Part shown: piece by piece, positions 31,666-42,040 of the stretch
Layout: the number at the start of each line of letters is the position of its first letter
Position numbering within the stretch: position 1 is the stretch's first letter
Assembly (NCBI GenBank): GCA_012274445.1
Contig: JAAROD010000093.1
Location: forward strand, 806,001 to 870,000
From: Sclerotiophoma versabilis
Lineage: Eukaryota; Ascomycota; Dothideomycetes; Pleosporales; Didymellaceae
Reading direction: 5' to 3'
Length of the DNA: 64,000 nt
Made by a program: the position numbers and the translations under genes
The notes under the pieces: generated by a model
Database searches by the model: none
Told to the model about the DNA's origin: nothing
Seen by the model: the letters and a program-made list of their open reading frames with translations, nothing else

Positions 31666-32128
31666 GCACAGGCGATCTCTCAACCCTCGGAGAGCGATAT
31701 AGACTCGACTGTAATGCTCGCGCTTCATAAACAGTCACCCAAGTAGGTGACAGCTTCAGTGATCGAACACTACAGCAGGCAATCTATTTAGTCACACACA
31801 CTCCGCCTTCAAGCACCTCTTTGTTTAGCTGGTAAAACAAAGCCTTCCAGATAAATGCGAACGATGAGATTTGAGAGGATGCTTGTGGCAGCGACGGATG
31901 TGCTGGCGTTGGCGCGGGACTGACTTAATTTTAGCAGTCTCCCTTCGTCTAAAGCTTACGACTGTGCTATTTTCGGACTGCACCGCGAGTCCGCCATTCA
32001 CCCAGCAGGATCAGAGACTTACTTGAGGCAGCAATTATATGTTCAAATCGATTTTTAATAATTGTGTCATGATTGTTACGCCTGCACATGTCCCACTCGG
32101 CCAGCCATTTGCACTCAGCTGGTAAAGT
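31666..32128. other. Intergenic region
   Basis: No gene or clear element. A short CT-rich run precedes the next gene. Confidence 0.3.
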
Positions 32129-32506
32129 ATGGCCTCCGTACCTGCAACGACCGATCTGTGCCGCCAAATGCTGTACACAAGCTGGGACTCTCTCGCTCAG
32201 CTCCGATCGGCTCTGCGCCAAACTCGAGAGACTCATCTGGGACTTGCCAATGCATACGTCGAGCTTCAGGAAGACCACTGCAAGACTTCAGAGGAGCTGG
32301 GTCGGCTCAAAGACGGCTACTGTAGCCTCTTTCGACACTGGGAGCAGAGCTGCCGGCTCCTCCAGGAATGCAAGCGTGTCTCGACCGACTATGCATACCG
32401 TGGCCCTGGGTGCTGCTGCAATAGTGGCATGTGTTTCAGCACGCTGGCTGTGGAACGAATGACAAGCGCACAGCGGCTTAGCTGTGAGAAGGCGGCTCTA
32501 CCGTGA
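32129..32506 (+). CDS. Small coiled-coil protein (125 aa)
   Basis: ATG start in AGTATGGCC context. Residues 8-85 form a heptad helix: LCRQMLYTSWDSLAQLRSAL, LGLANAYVELQEDHCKTSEE, LGRLKDGYCSLFRHWEQSCR. Against the 30296 gene the stretch from GLA(N) to (G/A)Y-x2-LF is one heptad (7 residues) longer, consistent with distant paralogy. The last 35 residues (CCCNSGMCF...) are Cys-rich and less helix-like. In another frame over the same bases the text TVALGAAAIVACVSARWLW looks like a tail-anchor helix, so a small unseen intron near 32365-32390 cannot be excluded. Function unknown. Confidence 0.5.
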   Translation: MASVPATTDLCRQMLYTSWDSLAQLRSALRQTRETHLGLANAYVELQEDHCKTSEELGRLKDGYCSLFRHWEQSCRLLQECKRVSTDYAYRGPGCCCNSGMCFSTLAVERMTSAQRLSCEKAALP

Positions 32507-32906
32507 CAGTCAGCCACTGCGCATCAGTAGGGACACCAGACCAGGATTCTCCATTCCAGCTGCCCTGTCGAGGCAGGTCACGATGCACGCAAGGAGGATC
32601 GAAAAAGCTATCTGGGAAGGGTCGGAAAGCAAGCTTGGATGTGAGATGCCCAGCAGTCAAGAAGTGGGCAGGGAGCAGGCACAGAAATCGTCATTCGGGC
32701 GAGAGACAAACCTAGACAGGTCCATCACAAGAGTGCGGGGAGGCCAATGTGGACTCGTATTTTAGGCACTGAGGGGGTACCAAAATAGGTCTCCGTACGA
32801 AGAATAGAAGAAGAAGAAGAAATAGAAGAAGGTAGTTCAGCGACTACTGCTCACTGTGTGTGCTCTTTTGGCACCCACAACATCCAGTCGTCTCGTGTCC
32901 GCTGAG
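32507..32906. other. Intergenic region with GAA-type microsatellite
   Basis: No gene supported. An imperfect (GAA)n run, AGAAGAAGAAGAAATAGAAG, lies at about 32808-32830, some 80 bp before the next ATG. Confidence 0.4.
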
Positions 32907-33278
32907 ATGTACGCTCATAACGTGCCCGTCGAGACGTCTCCTCATTTCGCCAACGACCCTCCCCTCGCTCTAGGATCCACAGAACGCGAGATGGCCCGCA
33001 ATAAAAGGATCCTGGCGCCACAAGAAGCTACACGAGCCGACACGCAAGCGTTTGTATGCGGGCCAACGCCTAGCTTATCTCAGATGATCATACGTACAGA
33101 GCAGGAGAACGAAAGGCTCCGTCGAGAAGTAGCCTGTCAGCACAAGATGGAGGACGCGAGCATGTACCTCCTCAGCGAAGTGCAGGGGTTCCTTGAGAAG
33201 CTGCAGCAGGCAGTAAACATCTTTGAAGATCTTCAGCTGGACGTCGAACAAGACCTGCGCGATGGTACAGACCCGTAA
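32907..33278 (+). CDS. Small coiled-coil protein (123 aa), paralog of the 4275 and 5108 genes
   Basis: The first ATG of the frame is at 32907. A disordered N-terminus (YAHNVPVETSPHFANDPP, EREMARNKRILAPQEATRA) precedes a coiled coil: IIRTEQENERLRREVACQH, MYLLSEVQGFLEKLQQAVNI, FEDLQLDVEQDL. ENERLR to LQQAVNIF has a spacing of 26 residues between LR and L, identical to DNRMLR...LEHAIRAF at 5108. No signal peptide or known domain. This gene, together with 30296, 31345 and 32129, forms a 3 kb cluster of small helical proteins. Confidence 0.55.
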   Translation: MYAHNVPVETSPHFANDPPLALGSTEREMARNKRILAPQEATRADTQAFVCGPTPSLSQMIIRTEQENERLRREVACQHKMEDASMYLLSEVQGFLEKLQQAVNIFEDLQLDVEQDLRDGTDP

Positions 33279-33643
33279 GGGCAGAGCAGGGCAGGGCAGG
33301 GCAGGCTTCACATGGAATGCTTCGCGTATAGGCAGTGGCACCAAATAAAGAACGGCGCAGAGCATTGGTCAACAGTGCTCCACTTTGTGATCTACTTCTC
33401 CCAACTTCAAGAGATACTCACTCTGCCACACTAAGAATAACACAGGTGGATTTTGGTTCTTACGGCCGTAGCGTAGCAAACAGAGTAAAAGCTAGTGATC
33501 CAAAAGTATAGCTTGAGTTGAGCCGCCAGTCATCTCACTACGGAGCCCACCCCCTCTCCCGGCTCTTCTGCTTCCAGATTTTCCGTCGTGTTACTTCAAC
33601 CATGCCATACCATGAGCTCTATCGCGCAACGGCCCCGGTTGCT

Positions 33644-34639
33644 CTACGTCACGAGGGGCGTGATCACTGTAAGCAACGCCATGGCCACGGCGCATCCGAG
33701 CGCTCCAAAGCACAGTCTGCTGACTTCGCCGCTTTGTGCCTCGATCCAAGGGGGCAGATCCTTTGTCCTTGCTTGCACCGCTACAAACAAAGCTGCAAGC
33801 ATGATGAACGGGGAACAGCACACCAAGCCCAGAACCGACAAGACCAACATCCTGCAAGGGACGCTAAGGCGAGAGATGGCGCTGGTAACCTTTGATAGCG
33901 AGACAAAAGCTGAGCAAACGAAGAGGACCAGTAGGGTTGCCATGAGCACGGCACCCAGGGCCAGCAGCTGTCGAAAGTACGCTGAGAGCGCACTGAGACG
34001 GTCGGCTGTCGGTTGCAACTGATCGATTTTGTCACGAAGAGCGTCGTCGATGCTGCTGGCTAACATGCTGGACAAGCCTGAAGTGACTCCCGAAACCAGG
34101 CTGGACAGGTTCAACGGCAAGTCAGAGCATGAGATGTTGTGCGCGTAGCCAACACAGACAAGTCGCGTGCCTATCGAGCAGTTCTTCGGTATATGCTGCT
34201 CTATGTCCTCGACAGCAGGAGTGGCGAGAGCCCCTGCAGCGCTTTCTATTCGACTGGCAACCGCTGGACCTGCCGTCATGGCCGCGTTGATGGCACTCTT
34301 AGCGTTGTCGATAACGCTGGGAGCCAGCGTGCTTGCGTCACTCGTCAGACTCTTAGCTGCGCCCTCAAGATCCTGGAGGACGTTGCGACGTCCAAGGATG
34401 CCTGCGCCGAGAACAACATCGTGGGTGAAGGCTGTCGCGTTGAGCTATCTCAGGCTGTCTGTCAGCCAGTGAGCAGCCGCTTCCCTCGAACGACATCTTA
34501 CCCTCAGCATGAGTATCCCAGCTTTGGCGTTTCTCTTGGACTGCGTCTGTGCCGCGAGAACAGCGAATGCAATTGCAGCTGCAGCAAAAACCGATAGTAC
34601 GGCCACTTTTGAACGCATTCTGGGTTCATCTAGAGCCAT
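33644..34639 (-). CDS. SUR7/PalI-like four-TM membrane protein (312 aa)
   Basis: Exons on the minus strand are 34502-34639 and 33644-34444, with a 57 bp intron (GTAAGA donor, GCTGAC branch point). A first membrane helix (KVAVLSVFAAAAIAFAVLAA) leads to a large outside region with the segment KNCSIGTRLVCVGYAHNISC, containing Cys pairs and N-glycosylation sites, typical of fungal SUR7/PalI-type proteins. Three more helices follow: LLALGAVLMATLLVLFVCSA, LVLSVLGLVCCSPFIMLAAL, LCFGALGCAVAMALLTVITP. Proteins of this group sit in eisosomes or in ambient-pH sensing at the plasma membrane. The helix order is clear; the exact subfamily is inferred. The C-terminal tail is very short, so a PalI-type signalling tail is absent. 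Confidence 0.72.
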
Positions 34640-35195
34640 GGCACTTTATCACAGCATTTATAACAGAAAGGGTCCCCAAAATGGGCCACCCTGTGCTAGG
34701 ACATGCCCTTCTGTCACTTTCAGCGAGGTGCCGCATTTGGTCCTACAAACTGTCACTTCTCAGTCGACACTACGTTGTATAGAGTTTTGATGGCTGTTGT
34801 GGAAGTGCCGACAAGTCTTTATTGCGTAGAGAGTCTCCTCGAGCTACCAGTACGCTTGGTGTTGAAGGCATGGCTCATGGTAGCTAGGAAGCAGGTCTGA
34901 GTCCAGCTTGCTCGAGAATCGGACCCCCTTGAGGATTGGCTGAAACAGGATCCCGAAGCTCTCGAAGCTCCAGATTGAGGCCCTTCGACCCGCGTATCGA
35001 CTGTTTTGATAAGAAAAGAAAATTGCTCTTTCGAAGATGCTTGCTACCCAGCTTCGTCACGGATCGATAAATACAAACGTTACAGCACACACGCTGCCTT
35101 CTCTTTGCACCCACGACTGTCCATAGCGCCGAACTGCCAACCGGTGGCCGAGCTTTCTCAACACGCAGGACAAATAACAGCTGCAGTCTGCCAGA
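34640..35195. other. Divergent intergenic region
   Basis: Nothing recognised beyond promoters for the genes at 34639 (minus) and 35196 (plus). Confidence 0.3.
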
Positions 35196-35483
35196 ATGCT
35201 TGGTAACCCCGCTGCGACAGGCGATGCAATAGATCCACGGAGAAGCGTCGTCAAAGAGCTGCCAAGCTTTCCAGCTCCCTGCGGCACGTCCTTTGCGATC
35301 GAGTACGTTGACTTTGGGCGCGATAGAGGGGCAGGTCTGACCGTGGATGCGCTATACATGCAAGGACTACTGCTGCAGAAGATGGCTGCACAAGAGAATG
35401 CGGCCAAAGAGCTCTCAAGCCAGCCAGTTCGGTCTGGTCCCACGTCGACAAAGCTGGAGAAGCACAAGATATCTGGCCCTTGA
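35196..35483 (+). CDS. Small hypothetical protein (95 aa)
   Basis: Single exon, ATG start. It contains SFAIEYVDFGRDRGAGLTVD then ALYMQGLLLQKMAAQENAAK, a probable amphipathic helix, and a Lys/Ser-rich end. The antisense strand is also open over 167 codons, so the strand is chosen because the plus frame reads as an ordinary soluble protein with an ATG near a CT-rich leader. No family recognised. Confidence 0.4.
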   Translation: MLGNPAATGDAIDPRRSVVKELPSFPAPCGTSFAIEYVDFGRDRGAGLTVDALYMQGLLLQKMAAQENAAKELSSQPVRSGPTSTKLEKHKISGP

Positions 35484-36264
35484 GATGGCCTTGGCTGGAG
35501 AGTGGTAGGCCAGGTGGCTTGTCTGCACGTAAACTCAAACGTCAGATGGCGTCGTCGCATCGTTCCACCAGGCTTTTATGTGCTGTTTTTGCTAGTCGTT
35601 GAGTTGGGCTCTTCATCTCCAATGTACTCTATTGTTTCCATCTCCATAGCATGCTTTTTGTACAACCACTCGCGGTCCAACGCAACCCACTCACGTTCAC
35701 TTCCTATATCTTCGTGGTGGAGACGTGATCCCATTGTCTGGTCATGGTATGCATCCCACATAGCCGTTACTAATCATCACTCCGCGTGCACTGTAAACTG
35801 CACTTGTATCACTGCGCTCTTCATGAGCCATCTCGCCTGTACTGCTTGCAGTCGGAATCGGCCTGGTTCTTCGCGTAGGCCGTTACACCACCATCTTCAC
35901 CAGCACGATCTGTTGCTATGGATACCCGGATAGGCTGGACTAGTAACCAGCAGTAACGACAACGCCTTGGATCATGGGAGCTCCACATGGCTCTGGATGC
36001 CGATCGTCCAGAGCATGCTATACATCACATTAGTTTAGAGCACGACGGGGCAATATCCACGCAGTTTGTACAAGCGACTTCTCGGCTTGCTACTCGGTGT
36101 TGTTAAGCACGCACCATCCCATTTATACGTCTACACATTAATTACTCCTGTCACACGATGAAGCGACGGCGGAAGTGCCCTAGCTGTCATCGTATATGTG
36201 TGAGTCTGAGCACGGCCTGTCGCGTCCACTAGCATCGAAGCCAAGTGAAGGCATCAGGAACCCT
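35484..36264. other. Intergenic region
   Basis: No gene supported; a 143-codon plus-strand frame (35502-35933) lacks family character. Confidence 0.3.
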
Positions 36265-38001
36265 CTAAACCAAGCTCAGTGACCAGAGATAGGGAAGGTT
36301 CGGCAGGGCCTCTTGCAGCTTGGCGAGGAAAAGTGGCAGATATCGAGATTGTCCACTGTGGAATTTCCGAATGAATCTCCACAGGCGAAAGATGCATTTA
36401 TGTGGGTCGGACGTGGATGCTTCTGCAGGGAGGAAGAGGGAAAGACGAGCGACATCGTCAACCAAGCAGCAAGCGACGTGAAAGACCTTTCCAGCCTAGT
36501 GAGCTCATGTTAGTTCGGAGAACAGCAAGAGGTCGAACACGAGAAGGTGTGCTATGGAAGAACGAGTAATACAACACACGAGGCCGAGCTGGCCAGATGT
36601 GCGGGGAAGAATGGAAGCACAAAGAGCAGAAGGTTACTGTCACAAGACTCACCAGATCATCGCCATGAGCATCTATGGCAAATTGCGAGAATCCCTCCAA
36701 GGCGGTCTCGAGATCGTTTGCAATGCAGATCGGGCACAAGAATAGCATCGAGTCATTAGCCAAGTTGTTGGTGAGCCTTTGAGAGGAGCACAGCTGCCAA
36801 GCCACCGCTCGCAGCCAGTGCTGCGTGACCTGGATCTCGACGGCTTGACCCTCTGTACACTGAATGGACCCAGGCACGGTTTCAAGGAGTTTCATTTGCA
36901 GCTCACATATCCACACGGGATACGGGTGATGTTGGACTCCGTTCCAGAGGTCCACGAAAGCGCTGTCGATGTTCTTGTACAGTCTGATCATGCACTCAAG
37001 CCCCGCAGCGACTGATTGATCGAGGTGGAGTTCGCTTGGCGAGGGTGGGTGGATGGTTGCGTGAAGTGTTACCGGGTAATGTTGTCGGATGCAGTGTGTT
37101 CTGGCCACTGTAAGAGCTGTGAACTGCGCGAATTGAACGAACTACACTAGTACCTTTCCGCAATAAAGAGCAGCCAAAACAGCACGCGCTTCTGAGCGGC
37201 ATCGTTCGGTCTGAGACGATACCTTTCCTCGTCGTGCATCCCAAGCAGCTGCGCCTGTGTCGCTGCTTCCCGAAGATAGAACCATGCTTCATTCTCCTTC
37301 GCCAGTTCCACGTAACATCTGTAATAGAACCACGAGGCAAGGGTGGTCTGGTATGTGGGGTTCTGGCGGTAGTCGTGTTTACCCCGGGTGCGAAGGGATA
37401 TTTCCAGTAGAGTTCTACCAGACCGAGCGTCTATGCGTGGTGTCTTTGGACGCTCGAAGAAGCCCAGAGGCGTTTTCGTCTCTGTCCGGATCAAAGTATA
37501 GGCACACAACGCCAGGACCATGGAACACGCTTCGGGCGAGCAGGCCGTATTCACGACTGCCTCGTAAACATATTGCCGCTCCAGAACAGGCTGTGATGGA
37601 TAGATCTCGGCGAAAAATAAATCGACGCACTGCTCGACAAGCCCTGGCGGTAACGTGTCTAGTGTACACACGCAGCAAGGAAACAAACAACCATCGTCGT
37701 TTAGCTCTTGCGGGGACCCTGTATCTATAATAGCGTCTCGTTGATTATTGCGCAGCCCAGTTAAGACTCTTGCCCTGCTCCCTTTGGGCCCCTTCTTCTG
37801 GGGTATGGCATTGTATGTGCACACTAGGCTCGCAGACGCACAACCCCGACATGTGTTGGCATCTCCGCTAATGCATTTGATCTTTCTTCGATGGCAGCTG
37901 TTGCTAGGAGTCAATAAGTGCGGGCTGCAGGTTTGCAAAAGTCGGATCTACCTATCGCAAGCTCGCTTGACGAGAGCATTGGCATCGGCCGTGGAAGCCA
38001 T
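36265..38001 (-). CDS. Zn2Cys6 transcription factor, sugar-regulator type (490 aa)
   Basis: Exons on the minus strand are 37952-38001, 37154-37897, 36653-37100 and 36265-36495 (introns 54, 53 and 157 bp), all in phase. The first intron splits the binuclear cluster: ACDS joins CHRRKIKC, then NTCRGCASASLVCTYN, giving C-x2-C-x6-C-x7-C-x2-C-x6-C, followed by the linker AIPQKKGPKGSRARVL, characteristic of fungal regulators of disaccharide (sucrose/maltose) utilisation. The fungal_trans-type middle domain runs from LFFAEIYPSQPVLERQYVYE to RVLFWLLFIAERTHCIRQHY. The C-terminus ends DDVARLSLFLPAEA... The acceptor at 37101 (GGCCAG) was selected as the only one restoring the family-like frame. The third intron is long and may hide a small exon. 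No sugar enzyme lies beside it. Confidence 0.82.
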
Positions 38002-38935
38002 ACGGAAGTGATGAGTGATTGCGTCTGAGTCTCCAATGCGCGTTACAGTGCGTGAGATAGCCGCTATCTAGAGACTTCAGCACCCCGCGGACAGTTATAC
38101 TTCTTCCTGCTACATGACGCTCGAAAAGGAGTCTGTCCCAGCTTGTACGGTCAAGTTGGTAGCCGGTAGACCAACAAGGAAGCGAAAGATAAGGATGCCC
38201 CTTTGATGTCACGACGCGAGCTTGAACGAGCAGAAGCAACGAGTCGCGAGTGTACAGCGCCCCAACGAAGCAGACAACCGACAAGGCTTCGGTAGGCGCA
38301 ACAATGATCGGTGGACCCTTGCCATACGCCCACGGTCTGCTCTCTGTCACTGCATCGTTGTGAACTACTCCAGGAGACGACGAACAATCGACGGCGAATC
38401 ATAACAACGGATCTACGTTCTCGTTCCGCTGGTTTGTCTGCGGGCTGCCGCCGTTGCCGTTATGCATGTTACCGACCGCGTACCCTACAGGTATAGGAGC
38501 TATGCAGCTGCCCACGATACGAGTGACGGCGTCACGGTGATTAATGTCCGAAGAGTAGAAGCGAGGGAGCACCGGGTGCAACTAAAAGTCTGCGATTTGG
38601 TTCTTGCAATGCACTACGGCATCCTTTCCGGCATTGGTGGAACCGCGTTGAAAGTCCTGCAACTCCAACATCGGGAGCATACTGCTTATATCCTTCAACA
38701 ATAAGAAAAGGGCCGTCTACAAGATCAATGTACAGGTAGGAGGGCTGAAGCTCCGAAGTGCTGCCGAAGCTGAGCGCATCGCGAGCTTGCTTGTTCATGC
38801 GACGGTGCCACAAGAGAGGGGCACAGAATGCTGTTCCACAGGTAAAAGGGGGTAACACGAACGGACTGCTAGCATGAGCTTTCGCACTGAGCAGTCAGCG
38901 AGCTTTTACAAGAGGGGAACCCTCGAAAGCTTCTA
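38002..38935. other. Region between the Zn2Cys6 gene and the transposon
   Basis: No convincing gene. A 105-codon minus-strand frame (38541-38858) has no ATG-proximal promoter or domain. It ends at the TA target of the pogo element. Confidence 0.35.
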
Positions 38936-38959
38936 ACATGAGTGGCAAGCGAGTCGCCC
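38936..38959 (+). repeat. Left terminal inverted repeat of the pogo element
   Basis: Matches the reverse complement of 40742-40765 with a single difference (A/G at the fourth position or nearby). A second core copy follows at 38961-38976. Confidence 0.9.
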
Positions 38960-39214
38960 GGGCAAGCGAGTCGCCCACCTTTTAAGAGAATCTACCTTTG
39001 CACAACTATAACTCAACACTACAACACTGTACTATAGTGCACAGTACGTCAAATTAATCCTCTATCTCTGCTGCAACTTTTCTACATGTGCGCTTGTTGT
39101 GCCCTACCTCACTACACCTCTTACAGCGTCGAATACCCCCTCTACTGCTAACTGCTTGTACCCTCTTGTTACGCCTCTCTGCCTCAACCAGTGCCTCAGC
39201 ATCCTTACGCTTAA

Positions 39215-40702
39215 TTATCTCCTCTGCCTCTTGCTGTGATAGAGTTCCTCCATGCTGAATCGCTTTTTCTTACGTGCTTTACGCTCAGAAGCAGCTTTGT
39301 TTGCAGCTTGAAGCTTAACTATTTCAGCTGTCATAAGCACCTGGGTATGCACTGTTATTTCAGCTCCCTTTTGAAACTGCTGCACTATCTCACGGATTGA
39401 TTCTGTTGATGAATTTCTATAGTCTCTTATCCTCTTTAAGATTAATGTTGATTGAGCTTCAATTTCAGCAGCATTGCTTGGTGTTTTAGGTTGCCAGGGG
39501 GTAGGCCCTGGTGGAGGTGGCGATGGCGTACAAGGCTTCACTTCCAGCTTTGATAGCACCGCCTCTGGGTTATCTGGAACCAAGCCAGTTGCTCTGAAGC
39601 TTGATCTGATATTATTCCACGAAAAAGCCCCCATTGTTTACCTGCTGAAAGGCGGCAAGGAAGGCCTTTTTATCAACGTGGGCAATGTGGCTGTCTGCCA
39701 AGACTCGACTCTGATTTCCTCCTTGTACTCCCGCTTTAGGGAGGCAAAACAGCCCACGTCAAGCGGCTAAAGGATATGTGACGCATGAGGAGGCATACAG
39801 AGAGTAATAATCTTGTTCTCCTCACACAGATCCTGGAAGGCAAGTGACTTGTGGCTCTCATGGCCATCAAGAATAAGCAGCTGGTGACTACCTACTGTCC
39901 GGGCCTCTGTATGCTGGATAAAGTGCTGCAACCAGTCAAGACCAAACTTATTTGTTGTCCAGCCATTGTTACTGACACCTATCCTCCAGTCTTTAGGAAT
40001 GTGATACCAGGCTTGGTCGTGGTTCTTTGCTTTAAAGATAAAGAAAGGTGGGATCATCCACCCCATAGCGTTGATGCCAGCAATTAACGTTGCCCACTCA
40101 CGGTCGCCAGGCTGGACCCCAATTGGCTTAAGACGTCTCTCAGAGGCTGTTACTACCTTCACAGACCCTCCAATACCCATCTGGAAGCCAGTCTCGTCAA
40201 AGTTGTAGGTGTCTTCGTCCAGAATACCATACTTGGCTTCGACATTGCGTACAAGGTCAAACCAGGGACTGATAATAGCTAGGTCGCTGCACAGGGCTCT
40301 CTGGCAATCGCGATGTCTAGTTACTTGAGACTTGATCTCAGGCTTCCGGCGTACAAGGTTCCTGGCCCATTTTTCTCCAACCTAGCCACCCCTACGGGCA
40401 GCCAGCAGTTGATTAGCCATTTCACGTACGTAGCTGAGTGTTGGGGCAAAGCCTCGCGCGTCAAGCTTTCTTATGTATTGTACAATTGCCCCCTCTTCAG
40501 GCCTAGTAAGCTTTGATGAGTTGGGATGGGAGTCGCGTCGTGAAGTGGTTTTGGCGCGTCGGTCACCAAGGGTCCTTCGAGGAACGTTGTAGATAGTAGC
40601 AGCGCGCCGTTGGCTTATTGACGCGTCGGATTTTATAGCTTGAATAGCAAGGATAATCCTGTCCTCACAAGAGAGCAATTCAAGATCAGGTTGTTGAGAC
40701 AT
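39215..40702 (-). pseudogene. Degenerate pogo/Fot1 transposase (DDE_1 type)
   Basis: From the ATG at 40702 the order is: HTH_psq-type DNA-binding N-terminus (DLELLSCEDRIILAIQAIKS, ISQRRAATIYNVPRRTLGDR), a CENP-B-type HTH region, then the DDE core with YNFDETGFQMG (first Asp), LLILDGHESHKS (second Asp) and PLDVGCF (third Asp), and a basic C-terminus. Damage: an in-frame TAG after LLAARRGG (about 40382), a TAG between CMPPHASHIL and PLDVGCF (about 39767) immediately before the third catalytic Asp, and two compensating frameshifts near 39690 and 39635 (a G5 run). It cannot make a full transposase. Confidence 0.9.
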
Positions 40703-40741
40703 TAGATAGAAGGTAGAGTAAGGTGTGGTCTTGGCAAAAGT

Positions 40742-40765
40742 GGGCGACTCGCTTGCCACTCACGT
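40742..40765 (-). repeat. Right terminal inverted repeat of the pogo element
   Basis: Begins GGGCGACTCGCTTGCCACT and ends next to TA at 40766-40767. Confidence 0.9.
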
Positions 40766-41313
40766 TACCTAGCACCGATCGAACGGACCAGTCTGTTTTT
40801 GAAGTAAGCTGGCCGGGGTATCTTTGGCCCACCCCACCAACACCACCACCACTTTTGAAACTGAGGTGTCTCAACAACAGAGCTTTCATTTGCCACTCAA
40901 AACACATGGTTTCAAGCGTAGTCTTAGCTGCTTCTACTGCTACTTTTGTTCTGGCCATCCATTCGTGCGAGTTGTCTCTTGATCTACTTGATCACGATCA
41001 GGCCAAACCAAAAGATCCGCCATGCGTCCTCAGACATCGCCGGACAGATCTGAGTCTGGCCAACCCCTTCGGCTATCCTTGTCGCTGCAGCCTTGCATCT
41101 TCTTATCACAGTTGACTGAGCCGCCAAAGTACATCAGCCACAGTTCCTTGCGCTCAATTATGCTCGAGACACGCGTAGACAGTCCCGTCCCAGCCTCTCC
41201 TTCCTAGAGCTGTCATTCTGGAGTGGATGAGCGATGAGATGGTAGGAACAGCTGCGTTAGTGATTAAACAGAGCTATGTGGGTCGGTACTGACGGGAAAA
41301 AAAGACCTGTAAT
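40766..41313. other. Intergenic region right of the transposon
   Basis: No supported gene; a 130-codon plus-strand frame over 40723-41115 starts inside the transposon terminus and is spurious. A CCACCAACACCACCACCAC run lies near 40833. Confidence 0.35.
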
Positions 41314-42040
41314 TTATCTATGCTGTTTATCCAACCACTTGACTAGCTTTCCGATTGCACCCAATTGCAGGGTCTGTTCGCATGTGTGACTTGACGCATG
41401 CTGAAGCAAGCCAGAAAGCGTCGAAAAGTCACTATCGCAACCTGGGCACTGGAAAGGAAAAACAGTGTCTGTATACAATTCTTCGAGGTCATCGCCGTCG
41501 AGCATGTCCGCGCGGTAGTCTTCGTCGATAAATTTGTGCGATTGGTAACATTGAGCTGCGGTCATGTTCAGGTCTTGAGAAGTGATATCTGACTTGCAGC
41601 CTCCATTTTCGATATGTAGAATCATGTACGGATAGGTCTTGAATTTTCGATAGCATCCGTAACACTCGATGTTACGGTCCAAGTGGGATATCTTGTGCTT
41701 TTTGTGACATTAGCTTGTTGACATTACTGGGACAGGGCCGACCTACATGTTCAAGATTGCTTGGGTTATAGAAGTGACCTTCACAGATAGAACAGACGTT
41801 ATCCTCATCGAGGTGGTCGAGGTATTCTCTGCTTTTTGGATCCCAGATCATCCCATCGCCATCATCGCATCCCTGACATACTGCTTTGTGCTTAGTCGAG
41901 CGGTGGTGTGCAAGCAAGTTATCCCATGATAGTCCATCGAAAGTACAAACAGAGCATCGATGATGGTGGCTCGAATCGTCGAGATGTTGCGCGATGGCGT
42001 GACTGCTTGGGAAATGTCTTTCACAACGTTTGCAGTACAT
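41314..42040 (-). CDS. C2H2-type zinc-finger protein (223 aa)
   Basis: Exons on the minus strand are 41747-42040 and 41314-41691 (intron 55 bp). The protein is nearly all Cys/His clusters: MYCKRCERHFPSSHAIAQHL, HHRCSVCTFDGLSWDNLLAH, VCQGCDDGDGMIW, NVCSICEGHFYNPSNLEH joined across the splice to ISHLDRNIECYGCYRKF, then FQCPGCDSDFSTLSGLLQHA. The fingers are of the loosely spaced kind found in a common fungal hypothetical family. The motif IECYGCYRKFKTYPYMILH is typical of it. The last finger is a normal C2H2. The function in other fungi is unknown; nucleic-acid binding is likely. Confidence 0.78.

Larger units (their letters stand above)
38936..40765. mobile_element. Fot1/pogo-type DNA transposon, 1,830 bp, inactive
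   Basis: The element is bounded by 24-bp terminal inverted repeats (38936-38959 and 40742-40765, one mismatch) whose core is AGTGGCAAGCGAGTCGCCC, and is flanked on both sides by TA (38934-38935, 40766-40767), the usual pogo/Tc1 target duplication. It carries one minus-strand transposase, broken by stops and frameshifts. The left end has a tandem second copy of the repeat core (from 38961, GGCAAGCGAGTCGCCCACC), whose inner flank matches the right end, so the outermost left copy looks like a duplication of the terminus. Confidence 0.92.

Noticed and set aside
32365..32462. Tail-anchor-like helix TVALGAAAIVACVSARWLW in a second frame of the 32129 gene
   Set aside because: No convincing donor/acceptor pair links it to the coiled-coil frame; kept only as a caveat.
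35057..35560. A 167-codon minus-strand frame
   Set aside because: Ser/Cys/Arg-rich text typical of the antisense of the 35196 gene, with no family resemblance.
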